Source: an uncultured Subdoligranulum sp. (GTDB lineage Bacteria; Bacillota; Clostridia; Oscillospirales; Ruminococcaceae). From it: a DNA stretch of 64,000 bases. Made by a program: the position numbers and the translations under genes. Shown in pieces: positions 1-8,586 of this stretch. Position 1 is the stretch's first letter. Every line of letters starts with the position of its first letter. The notes under the pieces are model-generated. The model was given only the letters and a program-made list of their open reading frames with translations, had not been told where the DNA came from and searched no databases. The stretch is from the NCBI RefSeq assembly GCF_963931595.1, contig NZ_OZ007030.1, positions 2,906,481 to 2,970,480 of the forward strand. The letters are read 5' to 3'.

Positions 1-1
1 A

Positions 2-343
2 CGGTTCGCCCTGGTCCTGGGGCTGGCCTGCTGTCTCGGCACCGCGGGCATCACGGCGGGGGTGTCGGGGCTGCTGGGGTCCAACTTCGCCGCCATGGCG
101 GTGGTCTTCGGGCTGCTGGTGCTCCAGCCCATGTTCGCCGGGATGCTGCCGGATTTCTGGCGGCAGCTGGTGGGGCTGATGCCCACGGCGGTGGATTTCT
201 ACGATCTGTTCTGCCAGAATCTTTACCACTTCGGCCCGCTGCGCCTCTGGTCGCCCCTGGCCCAGCTGGCCGCCCAGCCGCTGTGGGTGGCGGTGATGAT
301 GCCGGCGGCAGGGGTGTTTTATGTGCGCAGACAGGTGCGCTGA
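2..343 (+). CDS. Membrane protein, C-terminal part (ABC-2-type permease-like)
   Basis: An open frame runs in from the left edge and stops at 341-343, so only the last 113 residues are present. The fragment is strongly hydrophobic, with about three membrane segments and a short basic tail ending RRQVR. The spacing of helices resembles the C-terminus of ABC-2-type export permeases, but no diagnostic motif is visible and the family call is inference. An ATG at 86 or GTG at 62 could be read as internal starts, but the frame is open upstream of both. Confidence 0.5.
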   Translation, partial: RFALVLGLACCLGTAGITAGVSGLLGSNFAAMAVVFGLLVLQPMFAGMLPDFWRQLVGLMPTAVDFYDLFCQNLYHFGPLRLWSPLAQLAAQPLWVAVMMPAAGVFYVRRQVR

Positions 344-348
344 TACCT

Positions 349-513
349 CAAAGAGGAGGTTCGGATTCAGCGGCTGCGCCGCGTCTCCTGCACCTCCCCT
401 TTGGATTCCCACCGTCGCGCCCGAACCCGTTCTCATGCCGCAGGCGGCGACTCGAACGGGCCCGGACGCTCTCAAAGTATCGCCCTCGTCGGCACATGTC
501 CGCCGAGGGCGAT
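349..513 (+). repeat. Structured intergenic repeat family C, short copy (C1)
   Basis: This is the shortest of three related copies (others at 2501-2791 and 16196-16547). The left stem is CAAAGAGGAGGT (349-360) with ACCTCCCCTTTG (392-403). The right stem is ATCGCCCTCG (479-488) with CGAGGGCGAT (504-513), a perfect 10-bp stem around a loop containing TCGGCACATGTCCGC. A middle stem CCCGTTC/GAACGGG replaces the A/T-rich stem of the longer copies. Stem sequences differ between copies but pairing is kept. The function is unknown. Confidence 0.65.
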
Positions 514-594
514 GGTTTTGAAATTCCGCGACCAAAAGGTTGGAGTAGGGGCGGGCTACAGGCGATTACTCCCATAGCCCATTTCCGATTATCC

Positions 595-673
595 GTAGGG
601 CGGGGATTTATCCCCGCCGCGGGGTGTTGCCGTTACCGCCAGATTGTCCGGCGGGGTCAAGACCCCGCCCTAC
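595..673. repeat. REP-like repeat family A, copy 1
   Basis: This is a 79-bp element bounded by GTAGGGCGGGG and its exact complement CCCCGCCCTAC. Inside are two further hairpins, GCGGGGATTTATCCCCGC and GGCGGGGTC-AA-GACCCCGCC, so it can fold as a cruciform. Near-identical copies lie at 7074-7152 and 38078-38155, and right-hand fragments at 17701-17725 and 43107-43132. It resembles REP/BIME repeats. Confidence 0.7.
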
Positions 674-723
674 AGCCATCGGGAACAGACAAATTCCCGG
701 GTTACAATGTTGGAATTTCTTTG

Positions 724-766
724 CCTACTTTCTTTGCAAAGAAAGTAGGTGTAAAGAAAGTAGGGG
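724..766. repeat. TTCTTTGCAAAGAA palindrome with partial direct repeat
   Basis: A perfect palindrome, arms CCTACTTTCTTTG around a central GC step, occupies 724-749 and is followed by a partial second arm (AAAGAAAGTAGG). The same palindrome follows the family A repeats at 7281-7306 and 38284-38309, so A and this palindrome travel as one composite of about 170-235 bp. Confidence 0.65.
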
Positions 767-865
767 GACTTGTCATTTCAGAGGGTGGCATGGTATCATA
801 AAGGCAACAGAAGACCGGCGCCGGGCTGTGCGGCTGCGGCGCCCTGCACCCAAGGAGGTTGCCTC

Positions 866-1456
866 ATGAAACGAATCATCACCATCGGCCGGGAATTCGG
901 CGCCGGCGGCGGCCAGCTGGGCCGCGAGCTGGCCCGGGAACTGGGCATCGCCTACTATGACCGCGACATCATCCTGCGCACCGCCAAGGCCAGCGCCCAC
1001 TTAAGCCCCGAACAGGTGCGCCGCTGGGACGAGCGGGTGCCCCACGAGTTCGGCTTCACCCAGAGCCTGTTCAACTTCTACGACCGCCCCTTAAGCGAAG
1101 AACTGTGGAACGCCCAGGTGAAGGCCATCCGGGAACTGGCCGACAAGGAAAGCTGCGTACTGGTGGGCCGCAACGCCGACTACATCCTGCGGGAATTCGA
1201 CCACTGCCTGCGGGTCTTCATCCACGCCGACCGCAACTGGCGGCTGGCCCACATGCAGACCCTCATGCCCGACACCCCGCTGGAACAGCTGGAAGCGGAC
1301 ATGGATTCCGCCGACCGCGCCCGGCGCAACTACTGCACCAAGCACACCGGCCAGGTCTACGGCGACAGCCGCAACTACGACCTGACCCTCTGCACCAGCA
1401 AACTGGGTCTGGACAAGGCGCTGGAGATTCTTTTGTGCGCAGCACGGAATCTGTAA
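866..1456 (+). CDS. Cytidylate kinase-like family protein
   Basis: The product is 196 residues. The N-terminus carries a P-loop-like glycine-rich stretch (TIGREFGAGGGQLG, residues 6-19) followed by YYDRDII, the signature of the cytidylate-kinase-like (AAA_26) family common in Clostridia. Members are annotated by similarity to Cmk, but the true substrate is uncertain. The ATG at 866 is chosen because AAGGAGG lies 8 bases upstream; the frame extends further upstream but only through the repeat palindrome. No partner gene is obvious. An A/T-rich stretch and a new strong promoter follow, so it is probably monocistronic. Confidence 0.8.
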   Translation: MKRIITIGREFGAGGGQLGRELARELGIAYYDRDIILRTAKASAHLSPEQVRRWDERVPHEFGFTQSLFNFYDRPLSEELWNAQVKAIRELADKESCVLVGRNADYILREFDHCLRVFIHADRNWRLAHMQTLMPDTPLEQLEADMDSADRARRNYCTKHTGQVYGDSRNYDLTLCTSKLGLDKALEILLCAARNL

Positions 1457-1506
1457 GAAAAATCGACTCAAAACTTAAAAAAAGAAACCCAAAACGCCGT
1501 TACAGC

Positions 1507-1534
1507 TTGACTTTCCTTAGAAAACTGGTATAAT
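1507..1534 (+). promoter_or_regulatory. Sigma-A promoter for amino-acid ABC cassette 1
   Basis: TTGACT (1507-1512) and TATAAT (1529-1534) are separated by 16 bp, with an extended TG at -15/-14. The start would be near 1541, leaving a leader of about 125 nt. The leader holds an imperfect hairpin (ATAGCA.../...TGCTAT, 1569-1592) followed by a T-rich run and a GCGGCC-GCG-GGCCGC hairpin (1624-1638). Attenuation is possible but unproven. Confidence 0.75.
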
Positions 1535-1667
1535 AGGAAAGTACGATGTATGGGAACTATCAAGGGCGATAGCATCCGTATTGGATTGCTATTGCTCTTT
1601 TTGTTTACGTCCCCGCATCGGATGCGGCCGCGGGCCGCAGATATTATAGAGAGAGGACGAGAACACT

Positions 1668-2492
1668 ATGAAAAAATTGCTTGCTTTTGGTATGGCTGCC
1701 ATGATGGCTTTGTCTCTGGCTGCCTGCGGCGGCGCCGCTTCTTCCAGCGAGGCTGCTTCCAGTGAGGCCGCCTCCTCCAGCGAGGCCGCTTCCACCGCCG
1801 AGACCGCCGGTTCCGACAAGACCTGGGTCATCGCCACCGATACCGTTTTCAAACCCTTTGAATACACCGACGCCAACGGCGACTTCGTGGGCATCGACGT
1901 GGATATCCTGGCGGCCATCGCCGAGGACCAGGGCTTCCAGTATGAGCTGAAGAGCCTGGGCTGGGACAGCGCCATCGCTGCCTGCCAGGCCGGCCAGGCG
2001 GACGGCATGATCGCCGGCGCCTCCATCACCCAGGAGCGCAAGGACTCCGGCTGGCTGTTCTCTGACGGCTACTACACCGCCACCCAGACCATGACCGTGC
2101 CTGCCAACTCCGACATCACCGGCTTCGACGGCCTGCAGGGCAAGACCGTTGCCGTCAAGACCGGCACCCAGGGCGCTGCCTACGCCGAGAGCCTGAAGGA
2201 TCAGTACGGCTTCACCATCCAGTCCTTTGAGGATTCTCCCACGATGTACCAGGCTGTGCTGGGCGGCCAGTGCGCAGCCTGCTTCGAGGATACCCCCATC
2301 ATGCAGGCTTCCATCAAGGACGGCGGCCTGGCCCTGAAGGTCCTGGAAGATACCGCCAATGAGGGCGGCGACTACGGCTTCGCCATCTTCAACGCCGACA
2401 ACCAGGAACTGCTGGATATGTTCAACGCCGGTCTTGCCGACATCAAGGAAAACGGTAAGTACGACGAGATCCTGGCCAAGTATCTGGGCTAA
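1668..2492 (+). CDS. Amino-acid ABC transporter substrate-binding lipoprotein (cassette 1)
   Basis: The 274-residue product starts with a lipoprotein signal peptide; the lipobox is LAAC with Cys20. An Ala/Ser/Glu linker (about residues 22-45) follows, then a solute-binding protein family 3 fold (KTWVIATDTVFKPFEYTDANG, FVGIDVDILAAIAEDQG). It captures a polar amino acid outside the membrane and hands it to the permease encoded at 2903. The exact substrate cannot be read from sequence. A GAGAGGA ribosome site precedes ATG 1668. The gene is followed by repeat C2 before the permease, which may separate the high expression of the binding protein from that of the membrane components. Confidence 0.93.
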   Translation: MKKLLAFGMAAMMALSLAACGGAASSSEAASSEAASSSEAASTAETAGSDKTWVIATDTVFKPFEYTDANGDFVGIDVDILAAIAEDQGFQYELKSLGWDSAIAACQAGQADGMIAGASITQERKDSGWLFSDGYYTATQTMTVPANSDITGFDGLQGKTVAVKTGTQGAAYAESLKDQYGFTIQSFEDSPTMYQAVLGGQCAACFEDTPIMQASIKDGGLALKVLEDTANEGGDYGFAIFNADNQELLDMFNAGLADIKENGKYDEILAKYLG

Positions 2493-2500
2493 GCTTCAAT

Positions 2501-2791
2501 CAAAGAAGGAAACAGTCGTGCACGGCGGTGCCTGACACTCCTGTTTCCCCCTTTGGAAGTACGGGTTGCGGTTCCCGCATCCTGCGGCGCGCCTTGTGGC
2601 GGCGCTTGCACTCTGCGACCGCTGCCCCTGCTCCGCCGCGCTGATTCTGCCGCAGGCAGCGCGCGGCTCTGCAGCTCTTCGACAAAATTTGACCCAAAAC
2701 CGCGCACTCGGCGCGGACGCCTCGCACACAATTTTGGGCCAAATTTCCCTGGAGGTGTCGCCGGTGTCGGCACATGTCCGCCCCCGGCGAC
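2501..2791 (+). repeat. Structured intergenic repeat family C, copy C2
   Basis: This element fills most of the 410-bp gap between the binding-protein gene and its permease. There are three nested hairpins. The left stem is CAAAGAAGGAAACAG (2501-2515) with CTGTTTCCCCCTTTG (2541-2555), 13 of 15 paired. The middle stem is AAATTTGACCCAAAA (2685-2699) with TTTTGGGCCAAATTT (2732-2746), 14 of 15. The right stem is GTCGCCGG (2757-2764) with CCGGCGAC (2784-2791). Compared with C3 and C1, base pairs change in concert. No credible reading frame fits all copies. Confidence 0.75.
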
Positions 2792-2902
2792 GGATTTAAA
2801 AAGATCCCTTACAAATTCAATCGCCCGCGGGGACGCCTGTTGTCGCAGGCGCCCCCGCTTTTTCGTGTTCCCCCATTCATTTCGGAAAGGAGAGTTCCGC
2901 CC

Positions 2903-3563
2903 TTGATCCAGATCATCACCACCTACGGCGGCCTGCTGCTGACGGCCATGGGCCAGACGCTGCTGCTGGCACTCTGCGGGCTGTTCTTCGCCTGCATCCT
3001 GGGCCTGATCTTCGGCCTGCTCAGCGTGGTCAAAAACCGGGCCTGCAACATCATCTCCATCATCTTCGTGGACGCCATCCGCGGCGTGCCCATGATCGTG
3101 CTGGCCTACTTCATCTATTTCGGCATTCCCTATCTGCTCAACACCATTCTGGGCTTCGGCGGCGTCACCCTCACCGCCCTGCAGGCCGGTACCATCTGCC
3201 TGGCGCTGAACTGCGGCGCCTATATGGCCGAGATCATCCGCGCCGGCATCGAGAGCGTGGACAAGGGCCAGATGGAAGCCGCCCGCAGCCTGGGCCTGCC
3301 CTACTGGCGCGCCATGTTCCGGGTGGTGCTGCCCCAGGCCATCCGCACCATGATCCCCAGCATCATCAACCAGTTCATCATCACCCTCAAGGATACCTCC
3401 ATCCTGTCGGTCATCGGTTTCCCCGAGCTGGTCAACACCGCCAAGAACGTGGTGGCCAACTCCTTCATGTCCTTCCAGGTCTGGGCCATCGTGGCTGTCA
3501 TGTACCTGATCGTCATCACCATCCTGTCGGTGCTGGCCAAGCAGATGGAAAGGAGGCTCAACC

Positions 3564-3577
<14 letters not shown>
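2903..3577 (+). CDS. Amino-acid ABC transporter permease (cassette 1)
   Basis: The 224-residue polytopic protein of the HisM/GlnP type carries the cytoplasmic EAA loop ([23 protein letters not shown]), which docks on the ATPase. The start is the TTG at 2903, with GGAAAGGAGAG at 2884-2894; upstream in-frame codons run through repeat C2 and do not look like protein. It overlaps the ATPase start by 14 bp, indicating translational coupling. It forms the membrane channel for the substrate delivered by the lipoprotein at 1668. Confidence 0.9.
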
Positions 3578-4310
<733 letters not shown>

Positions 4311-4315
4311 TTTTC

Positions 4316-4357
4316 CGGCAGGAGGGGCGGTTTTTGTCACCCTCCTGCCGCTTTTTT
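4316..4357 (+). terminator. Intrinsic terminator of cassette 1
   Basis: CGGCAGGAGGG pairs with CCCTCCTGCCG around a short loop and is followed by CTTTTTT. It closes the first ABC operon. Confidence 0.85.
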
Positions 4358-4368
4358 GCCGTTTTCCC

Positions 4369-4397
4369 TTGCGCAAACGGTGTTTTTGCGGTACTAT
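4369..4397 (+). promoter_or_regulatory. Probable promoter of ABC cassette 2
   Basis: TTGCGC (4369-4374) and TACTAT (4392-4397) have 17-bp spacing. The leader contains a TTTACTG/CAGTAAA hairpin about 40 bases upstream of the start codon. The hexamers are weaker than those of cassette 1. Confidence 0.5.
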
Positions 4398-4480
4398 TAA
4401 AAAATACCGTTGCTTTACTGCTTTAGGACAGTAAAGATAGAGTGCGGAAAAACGGGATTCATCAGGGAGGAGTACTACTC

Positions 4481-5353
4481 ATGAAAAAACTCATCAGTCT
4501 TTTGCTGGCCGCCGGTATGACCGCCAGCCTGGCCGCCTGCGGCTCCACCGCCGCTTCCACTTCCTCGGAGGCCGCTTCCAGCGAGGCGTCCTCCGCCGCC
4601 AGCGAGGCCGCGTCCACTTCGGAAGCCGCCGAGGCCGAATCCACCGGCGAGAGCGACCTGCAGTACATCAAGGACAAGGGCAAGATGACCATTGGCTACA
4701 CCGTCTACGCCCCCATGAACTACACCGACGAGAACGGCGAGTTCGTGGGCTTTGACACCGAGCTGGCCACCGCCGTCTGCGAGCAGCTGGGCGTGGAGCC
4801 GGAGTTCGTGGAGATCAACTGGGATACCAAGGTGGTGGAGTTGGACGCCAAGAGCATCGACTGCATCTGGAACGGTATGACCCTGACCGATGACATCATG
4901 GCCAACACCGCCTGCACCAAGCCCTACGCCAAGAACGCCCAGGTGGTGGTCATGAAGACGGGCAGCGGCTACACCTCCACCGCCGACCTGGTGGGCAAGA
5001 CCGTGGTGGCCGAGGCCGGTTCCGCCGGTGAGACCACCATCCAGGAGGACGAGAACCTGTCCCAGGCTGACTACGTGAGCAAGAGCGTTCAGACCGACTG
5101 CCTGATGGAAGTGGCCGCCGGCACCGCCGATGCCGCCGTCCTGGACCTGACGCTGGCCTCCGCCATGATCGGCGAGGGCACCGACTACGCCGACCTGGAG
5201 ATCGTGGATGAGCTCAACGCCGAGGAGTACGGCGTGGCCTTCCGCAAGGGCAGCGACGCGGCCGCCGCTGTGGATGAGGCCTTCGACGCCCTGAAAGCCG
5301 ACGGCACCATGCAGGCCCTGGCCGACAAGTACGGCCTGACCCTGGCAGACTGA
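4481..5353 (+). CDS. Amino-acid ABC transporter substrate-binding lipoprotein (cassette 2)
   Basis: The 290-residue product has a lipoprotein signal with lipobox LAAC (Cys20), a long Ala/Ser/Glu linker to about residue 55, then a family 3 solute-binding domain (GKMTIGYTVYAPMNYTDENG, FVGFDTELATAVCEQLG). The ATG at 4481 follows GGGAGGAG; an upstream in-frame ATG at 4442 lacks a ribosome site and would bury the signal peptide. Its stop overlaps the permease start (TGATG), unlike cassette 1. The two binding proteins have the same architecture but clearly different sequences, so they probably serve different amino acids. Confidence 0.93.
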   Translation: MKKLISLLLAAGMTASLAACGSTAASTSSEAASSEASSAASEAASTSEAAEAESTGESDLQYIKDKGKMTIGYTVYAPMNYTDENGEFVGFDTELATAVCEQLGVEPEFVEINWDTKVVELDAKSIDCIWNGMTLTDDIMANTACTKPYAKNAQVVVMKTGSGYTSTADLVGKTVVAEAGSAGETTIQEDENLSQADYVSKSVQTDCLMEVAAGTADAAVLDLTLASAMIGEGTDYADLEIVDELNAEEYGVAFRKGSDAAAAVDEAFDALKADGTMQALADKYGLTLAD

Positions 5354-6012
5354 TGGACGAGGCGCTGGTAATCTGGGGCCGCCTGACCGAATCCTTCTGG
5401 CTGAACTGCCAGCTCTTCGGCCTGACGCTGCTCTTTGCGGTGCCGCTGGGGCTCATCGTGGCCTTCGGGTCGATGAACCGGTTCGCACCCCTGCGCGGGG
5501 CGGTCAAAACCTTTGTGTGGATCATCCGCGGCACCCCGCTGATGCTCCAGATCCTTGTGATCTACCTGGGCCCCGGCCTGATGGGCTTTACCAGTCCCTG
5601 GCCGTCCGGGTCCAGCGGCCGTCTGGTGGCGGCCGTGGTGGCCTTTGCCATCAACTACGCCTGCTATTTTTCCGAGATCTACCGCGGCGGCATCCAGGCC
5701 GTCCCCAAGGGACAGACCGAGGCCGGCCAGGTGCTGGGCATGACCCGCAGCCAGATCTTCTTTAAAGTCACGCTGCTCCAGGTCATCAAGCGCATCCTGC
5801 CCCCCATGGGCAACGAGATCATCACGCTGGTCAAGGATACCTCCCTGGCCAACGTCATCGCCAACAAGGACATCATCATGATGGCCAAGGAGTACAGCGC
5901 CAAGGGTCTGATCTGGCCGCTCTTCTCCACGGCGATCTTCTTCCTGGTCTTTGTGGGCGCGCTGACGCTGCTCTTCGGCTGGCTGGAAAAGCGGCTGGCC
6001 TATTTCCGCTGA
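5353..6012 (+). CDS. Amino-acid ABC transporter permease (cassette 2)
   Basis: The 219-residue polytopic HisM/GlnP-type permease carries the conserved coupling loop (GQTEAGQVLGMTRSQIFFKVTLLQ) that contacts the ATPase. The ATG at 5353 shares a base with the stop of the upstream binding-protein gene, so translation is coupled. It pairs with the ATPase at 6026. Confidence 0.9.
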   Translation: MDEALVIWGRLTESFWLNCQLFGLTLLFAVPLGLIVAFGSMNRFAPLRGAVKTFVWIIRGTPLMLQILVIYLGPGLMGFTSPWPSGSSGRLVAAVVAFAINYACYFSEIYRGGIQAVPKGQTEAGQVLGMTRSQIFFKVTLLQVIKRILPPMGNEIITLVKDTSLANVIANKDIIMMAKEYSAKGLIWPLFSTAIFFLVFVGALTLLFGWLEKRLAYFR

Positions 6013-6025
6013 GGAGGGGACTGCT

Positions 6026-6808
6026 ATGGCATTATTGGAAGTGGCCGGCATCGGCAAAAGCTTCGGCAGTACCGCCGTGCTGCGGGATATCTCCTTTACG
6101 CTGGAGGAAGGCGAGGCTATCGCCATTATCGGGTCGTCGGGTTCCGGCAAGACAACCCTTTTGCGCTGCCTGAATTTTCTGGAAACCGCCGACACCGGGT
6201 CCATCACGGTGGGGGGCGAGACCCTCTGGAGCGCCGCCGACGCCCACACCCGGAGCGAGGCGGATATCCGCAAAAAGCGGCTGCATTTCGGGCTGGTGTT
6301 CCAGAACTTCAACCTCTTCCCCCAGTATACGGCATTGCAGAACGTCATGCTGGCGGAACAGCTGCTGGCCAAGGAACGCCCCGACTACAAGCAGCACAAA
6401 AAGGAAATCTTTGCGGAAATTGAGGAACATGCCCGGCAATTGCTGGCCGACATGGGCCTGTCCGACCGGGCGGGGCATTATCCCCACCAGCTTTCGGGCG
6501 GACAGCAGCAGCGTGTGGCCATCGCCCGCGCCCTGGCCCTGAAGCCGGATATCCTCTGTTTCGATGAGCCCACCTCGGCCCTTGACCCGGAACTCACCGG
6601 CGAGGTGCTGCGGGTGCTGCGGGACCTGGCGGCCAACAAGACCACCATGATCATCGTCACCCATGAGATGAAGTTCGCCCGGGATGTGGCGGACCGCATC
6701 CTCTTCATGGACGGCGGCGTGGTGGTGGAACAGGGCCCCGCCAAGGAGGTCATCGACCATCCCAAGGAGGAACGCACCCGGCAGTTCCTGGCAAGCTACG
6801 GGAAGTAG
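6026..6808 (+). CDS. Amino-acid ABC transporter ATP-binding protein (cassette 2)
   Basis: The 260-residue ATPase has Walker A SSGSGKTT around residues 37-44, signature [16 protein letters not shown], Walker [15 protein letters not shown] and H-loop VTHEMKFA. It is slightly longer than its cassette 1 counterpart because of an insertion after the Q-loop. GAGGAGGGG precedes the ATG at 6026. It is the last gene of the operon and is followed by a family B repeat that supplies a terminator. Confidence 0.94.
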   Translation: MALLEVAGIGKSFGSTAVLRDISFTLEEGEAIAIIGSSGSGKTTLLRCLNFLETADTGSITVGGETLWSAADAHTRSEADIRKKRLHFGLVFQNFNLFPQYTALQNVMLAEQLLAKERPDYKQHKKEIFAEIEEHARQLLADMGLSDRAGHYPHQLSGGQQQRVAIARALALKPDILCFDEPTSALDPELTGEVLRVLRDLAANKTTMIIVTHEMKFARDVADRILFMDGGVVVEQGPAKEVIDHPKEERTRQFLASYGK

Positions 6809-6817
6809 GAACGGTTT

Positions 6818-6895
6818 GTTCCTTCTTTGCAAAGAAGGAACCGAAGAAACTCCAAACAAAAATATCCCGCAGGGTAACCCCTGCGGGATATTTTT
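6818..6895. terminator. Family B repeat: palindrome plus bidirectional terminator
   Basis: A perfect 24-bp palindrome (6818-6841; core TTCTTTGCAAAGAA) is followed by a hairpin whose arms AAAAATATCCCGCAGGG and CCCTGCGGGATATTTTT (6858-6895) can terminate in either direction. It lies after the ABC operon. The same module recurs at 12796, 17559, 17779 and 32777. Confidence 0.8.
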
Positions 6896-7073
6896 ATGGA
6901 AATTCCGGTTCCCCCCTGCAAGCAGGGAACACACAGCCCTGCCGCCGTACCCTGCCGGGACATACCGGGTGCATACAATGGGATGCGCCGGGATACGGTG
7001 GAAAATCGCCCCTGGCCGGTAGGGGAAAGGCGGTTGCCCATTGCATCGTGGCATATTCCATGTTTGTTTACCT

Positions 7074-7306
7074 GTAGGGCGGGGATTCTTCCCCGCCGCG
7101 GAGTGTGGCCGTTACCGCCAGATTCCCCGGCGGGGTCAAGACCCCGCCCTACAACCGTCGGAAACAGGCAAATTTACGGGTGGTTTGGTTGGAGTTTCTT
7201 TGACTGATTTCCCTGCAAAGGCTGGCTGCGGAGTTTTCCGCAGTTATAGTCTTACGGGTTAAAAGGTTGGAGTTTCTTTGCCTACTTTCTTTGCAAAGAA
7301 AGTAGG
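7074..7306. repeat. Composite repeat: family A copy 2 plus palindrome
   Basis: The 79-bp cruciform A (7074-7152) is followed by a spacer with the phrase TTGGAGTTTCTTTG (twice in diverged form) and by the CCTACTTTCTTTG palindrome (7281-7306). It ends one base before the trxA stop codon. The preceding 6896-7073 interval shows no gene. A near-copy of the whole composite occupies 38078-38309. Confidence 0.65.
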
Positions 7307-7618
7307 TTACAGCACCGTGCCCAGCCAATGCATGAGGGTCACTTTGGGCATAAATCCCACCTGGCGGGCGACGGGCTGGCCGTTCTTGAGGACCACCAGC
7401 GCCGGAATGCTGGAAATGCCGAACTGCTGGGCCAGGGCCGGGTTCTCGTCCACGTCGATGCCGTAGAACAGCGCCTTGCCCTCCAGCTCCTCGCTGGCCG
7501 CCTCCAGCACCGGGGCCAGCATCCTGCAGGGATTGCACCAGGTGGCGTTGAAATCCAGCACCGCCACGTCGGCGGCCTGGGCCTGGGTCAGATCATTCTT
7601 GTGTACTTCGTGTACCAT
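7307..7618 (-). CDS. trxA: Thioredoxin
   Basis: The 103-residue thioredoxin fold has the redox motif WCNPC in place of the usual WCGPC and the cis-proline segment ISSIPALVVL. It reduces protein disulfides in the cytoplasm and is recharged by a reductase. The start ATG lies 6 bp after the trxB stop, so the two form a trxB-trxA operon. The Asn in the active site will alter its redox potential but is known in other Firmicute thioredoxins. Confidence 0.9.
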   Translation of the reverse strand: MVHEVHKNDLTQAQAADVAVLDFNATWCNPCRMLAPVLEAASEELEGKALFYGIDVDENPALAQQFGISSIPALVVLKNGQPVARQVGFMPKVTLMHWLGTVL

Positions 7619-7624
7619 TGTGCA

Positions 7625-8497
7625 TTACTCCTTTGCGCTCTGCTTGCGGGCCGCCAGGTACGCCACCGCCGATAAGGCCGCCACGTTGCCTTCGCCCGCC
7701 GCTTTCACATACTGATAGGGCAGCCCCACCGCGTCGCCGCAGGCAAAACAGCCCGGAATGTTGGTCTCCATCTTCGCGTTCACCGCCACGTGCCCGCCGG
7801 AACCCTCCAGCCCCGGTACCAGCTGGGTGGGCGCCATGGCGTCCCGCAGCAAAAACACTCCGTCCACCGGGTACGCCCCGCCGTCGGTGTGCAGCGCCGT
7901 CACCAGCGTTTCGCCGACCACCGCTGTGGGCTTCTCCCGGATGACCTGCACCGTGGCGGGCAGGTCGGGCGTCCCTTCATACAAGGGCAGGTAGAGCACC
8001 GTCGCCGCCACCTCGGCAAGATAGGCGGCCTCCGGCTCGGCGGCCGGACTGGACCCGATCACCGCCACCCGCTTGCCCCGGTAAAGGGGCGCGTCACAGG
8101 TGGCGCAGTAACTCACCCCGCGGCCGAGATACTCCTCCTCGCCGGGCAGCGGCTTGCCCTGCACCACACCCGTGGCCAGGATCACCGCTGTGGCCTCGTA
8201 GGTTTCGCTGGCCGTCTGGATGGCAAAATAGTCCCCCATGGCGTACACCGCGTTCACCCGGGCCTCGGTCACCGTCACGCCCATGGCGTCCAGATGCCGC
8301 TGGAACGCCGCCCGCAGCGCCTCGCCGCTGATGTCGGGCAATCCCGGATAATTGCGGATCGTATGGGCTTTGCCGATCTTGTCGCTTAAGTTCTTGCTGC
8401 CAAACAGCAGCACCGGCTTGCCCCGCAGACTGGCGGTGATGGCCGCCGACACCCCCGCGGGCCCGCTGCCGATGATGGCAATCTCTGTACGTGCCAT
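7625..8497 (-). CDS. trxB: Thioredoxin reductase-like FAD oxidoreductase
   Basis: The 290-residue product begins ARTEIAIIGSGPAGVSAA (FAD Rossmann motif) and contains the redox pair CATC and the C-terminal FAD motif CFACGDAVG. The start is ATG 8497, with GGAGG 6 bases upstream; an ATG at 8518 lacks one. The second nucleotide-binding site is atypical: it reads IGSSPAAEPEAAYLAEVA where NADPH enzymes have GGGxxA, and the HRR motif is absent. It may use another electron donor, as in flavin-dependent ferredoxin:thioredoxin reductases of clostridia. It is about 20 residues shorter than E. coli TrxB. Confidence 0.85.
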   Translation of the reverse strand: MARTEIAIIGSGPAGVSAAITASLRGKPVLLFGSKNLSDKIGKAHTIRNYPGLPDISGEALRAAFQRHLDAMGVTVTEARVNAVYAMGDYFAIQTASETYEATAVILATGVVQGKPLPGEEEYLGRGVSYCATCDAPLYRGKRVAVIGSSPAAEPEAAYLAEVAATVLYLPLYEGTPDLPATVQVIREKPTAVVGETLVTALHTDGGAYPVDGVFLLRDAMAPTQLVPGLEGSGGHVAVNAKMETNIPGCFACGDAVGLPYQYVKAAGEGNVAALSAVAYLAARKQSAKE

Positions 8498-8530
8498 AGG
8501 ATACCTCCTGTTTTCCAAATTCCTACTATA

Positions 8531-8559
8531 ATAGTATATAATGCTTTGCCCGATTGCAA
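8531..8559 (-). promoter_or_regulatory. Promoter of trxB-trxA
   Basis: On the minus strand TTGCAA (8559-8554) and TACTAT (8536-8531) are separated by 17 bp, giving a leader of about 30 nt. Confidence 0.6.
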
Positions 8560-8586
8560 GTCCTCCGCTGTGAACAAACTGTAAAT

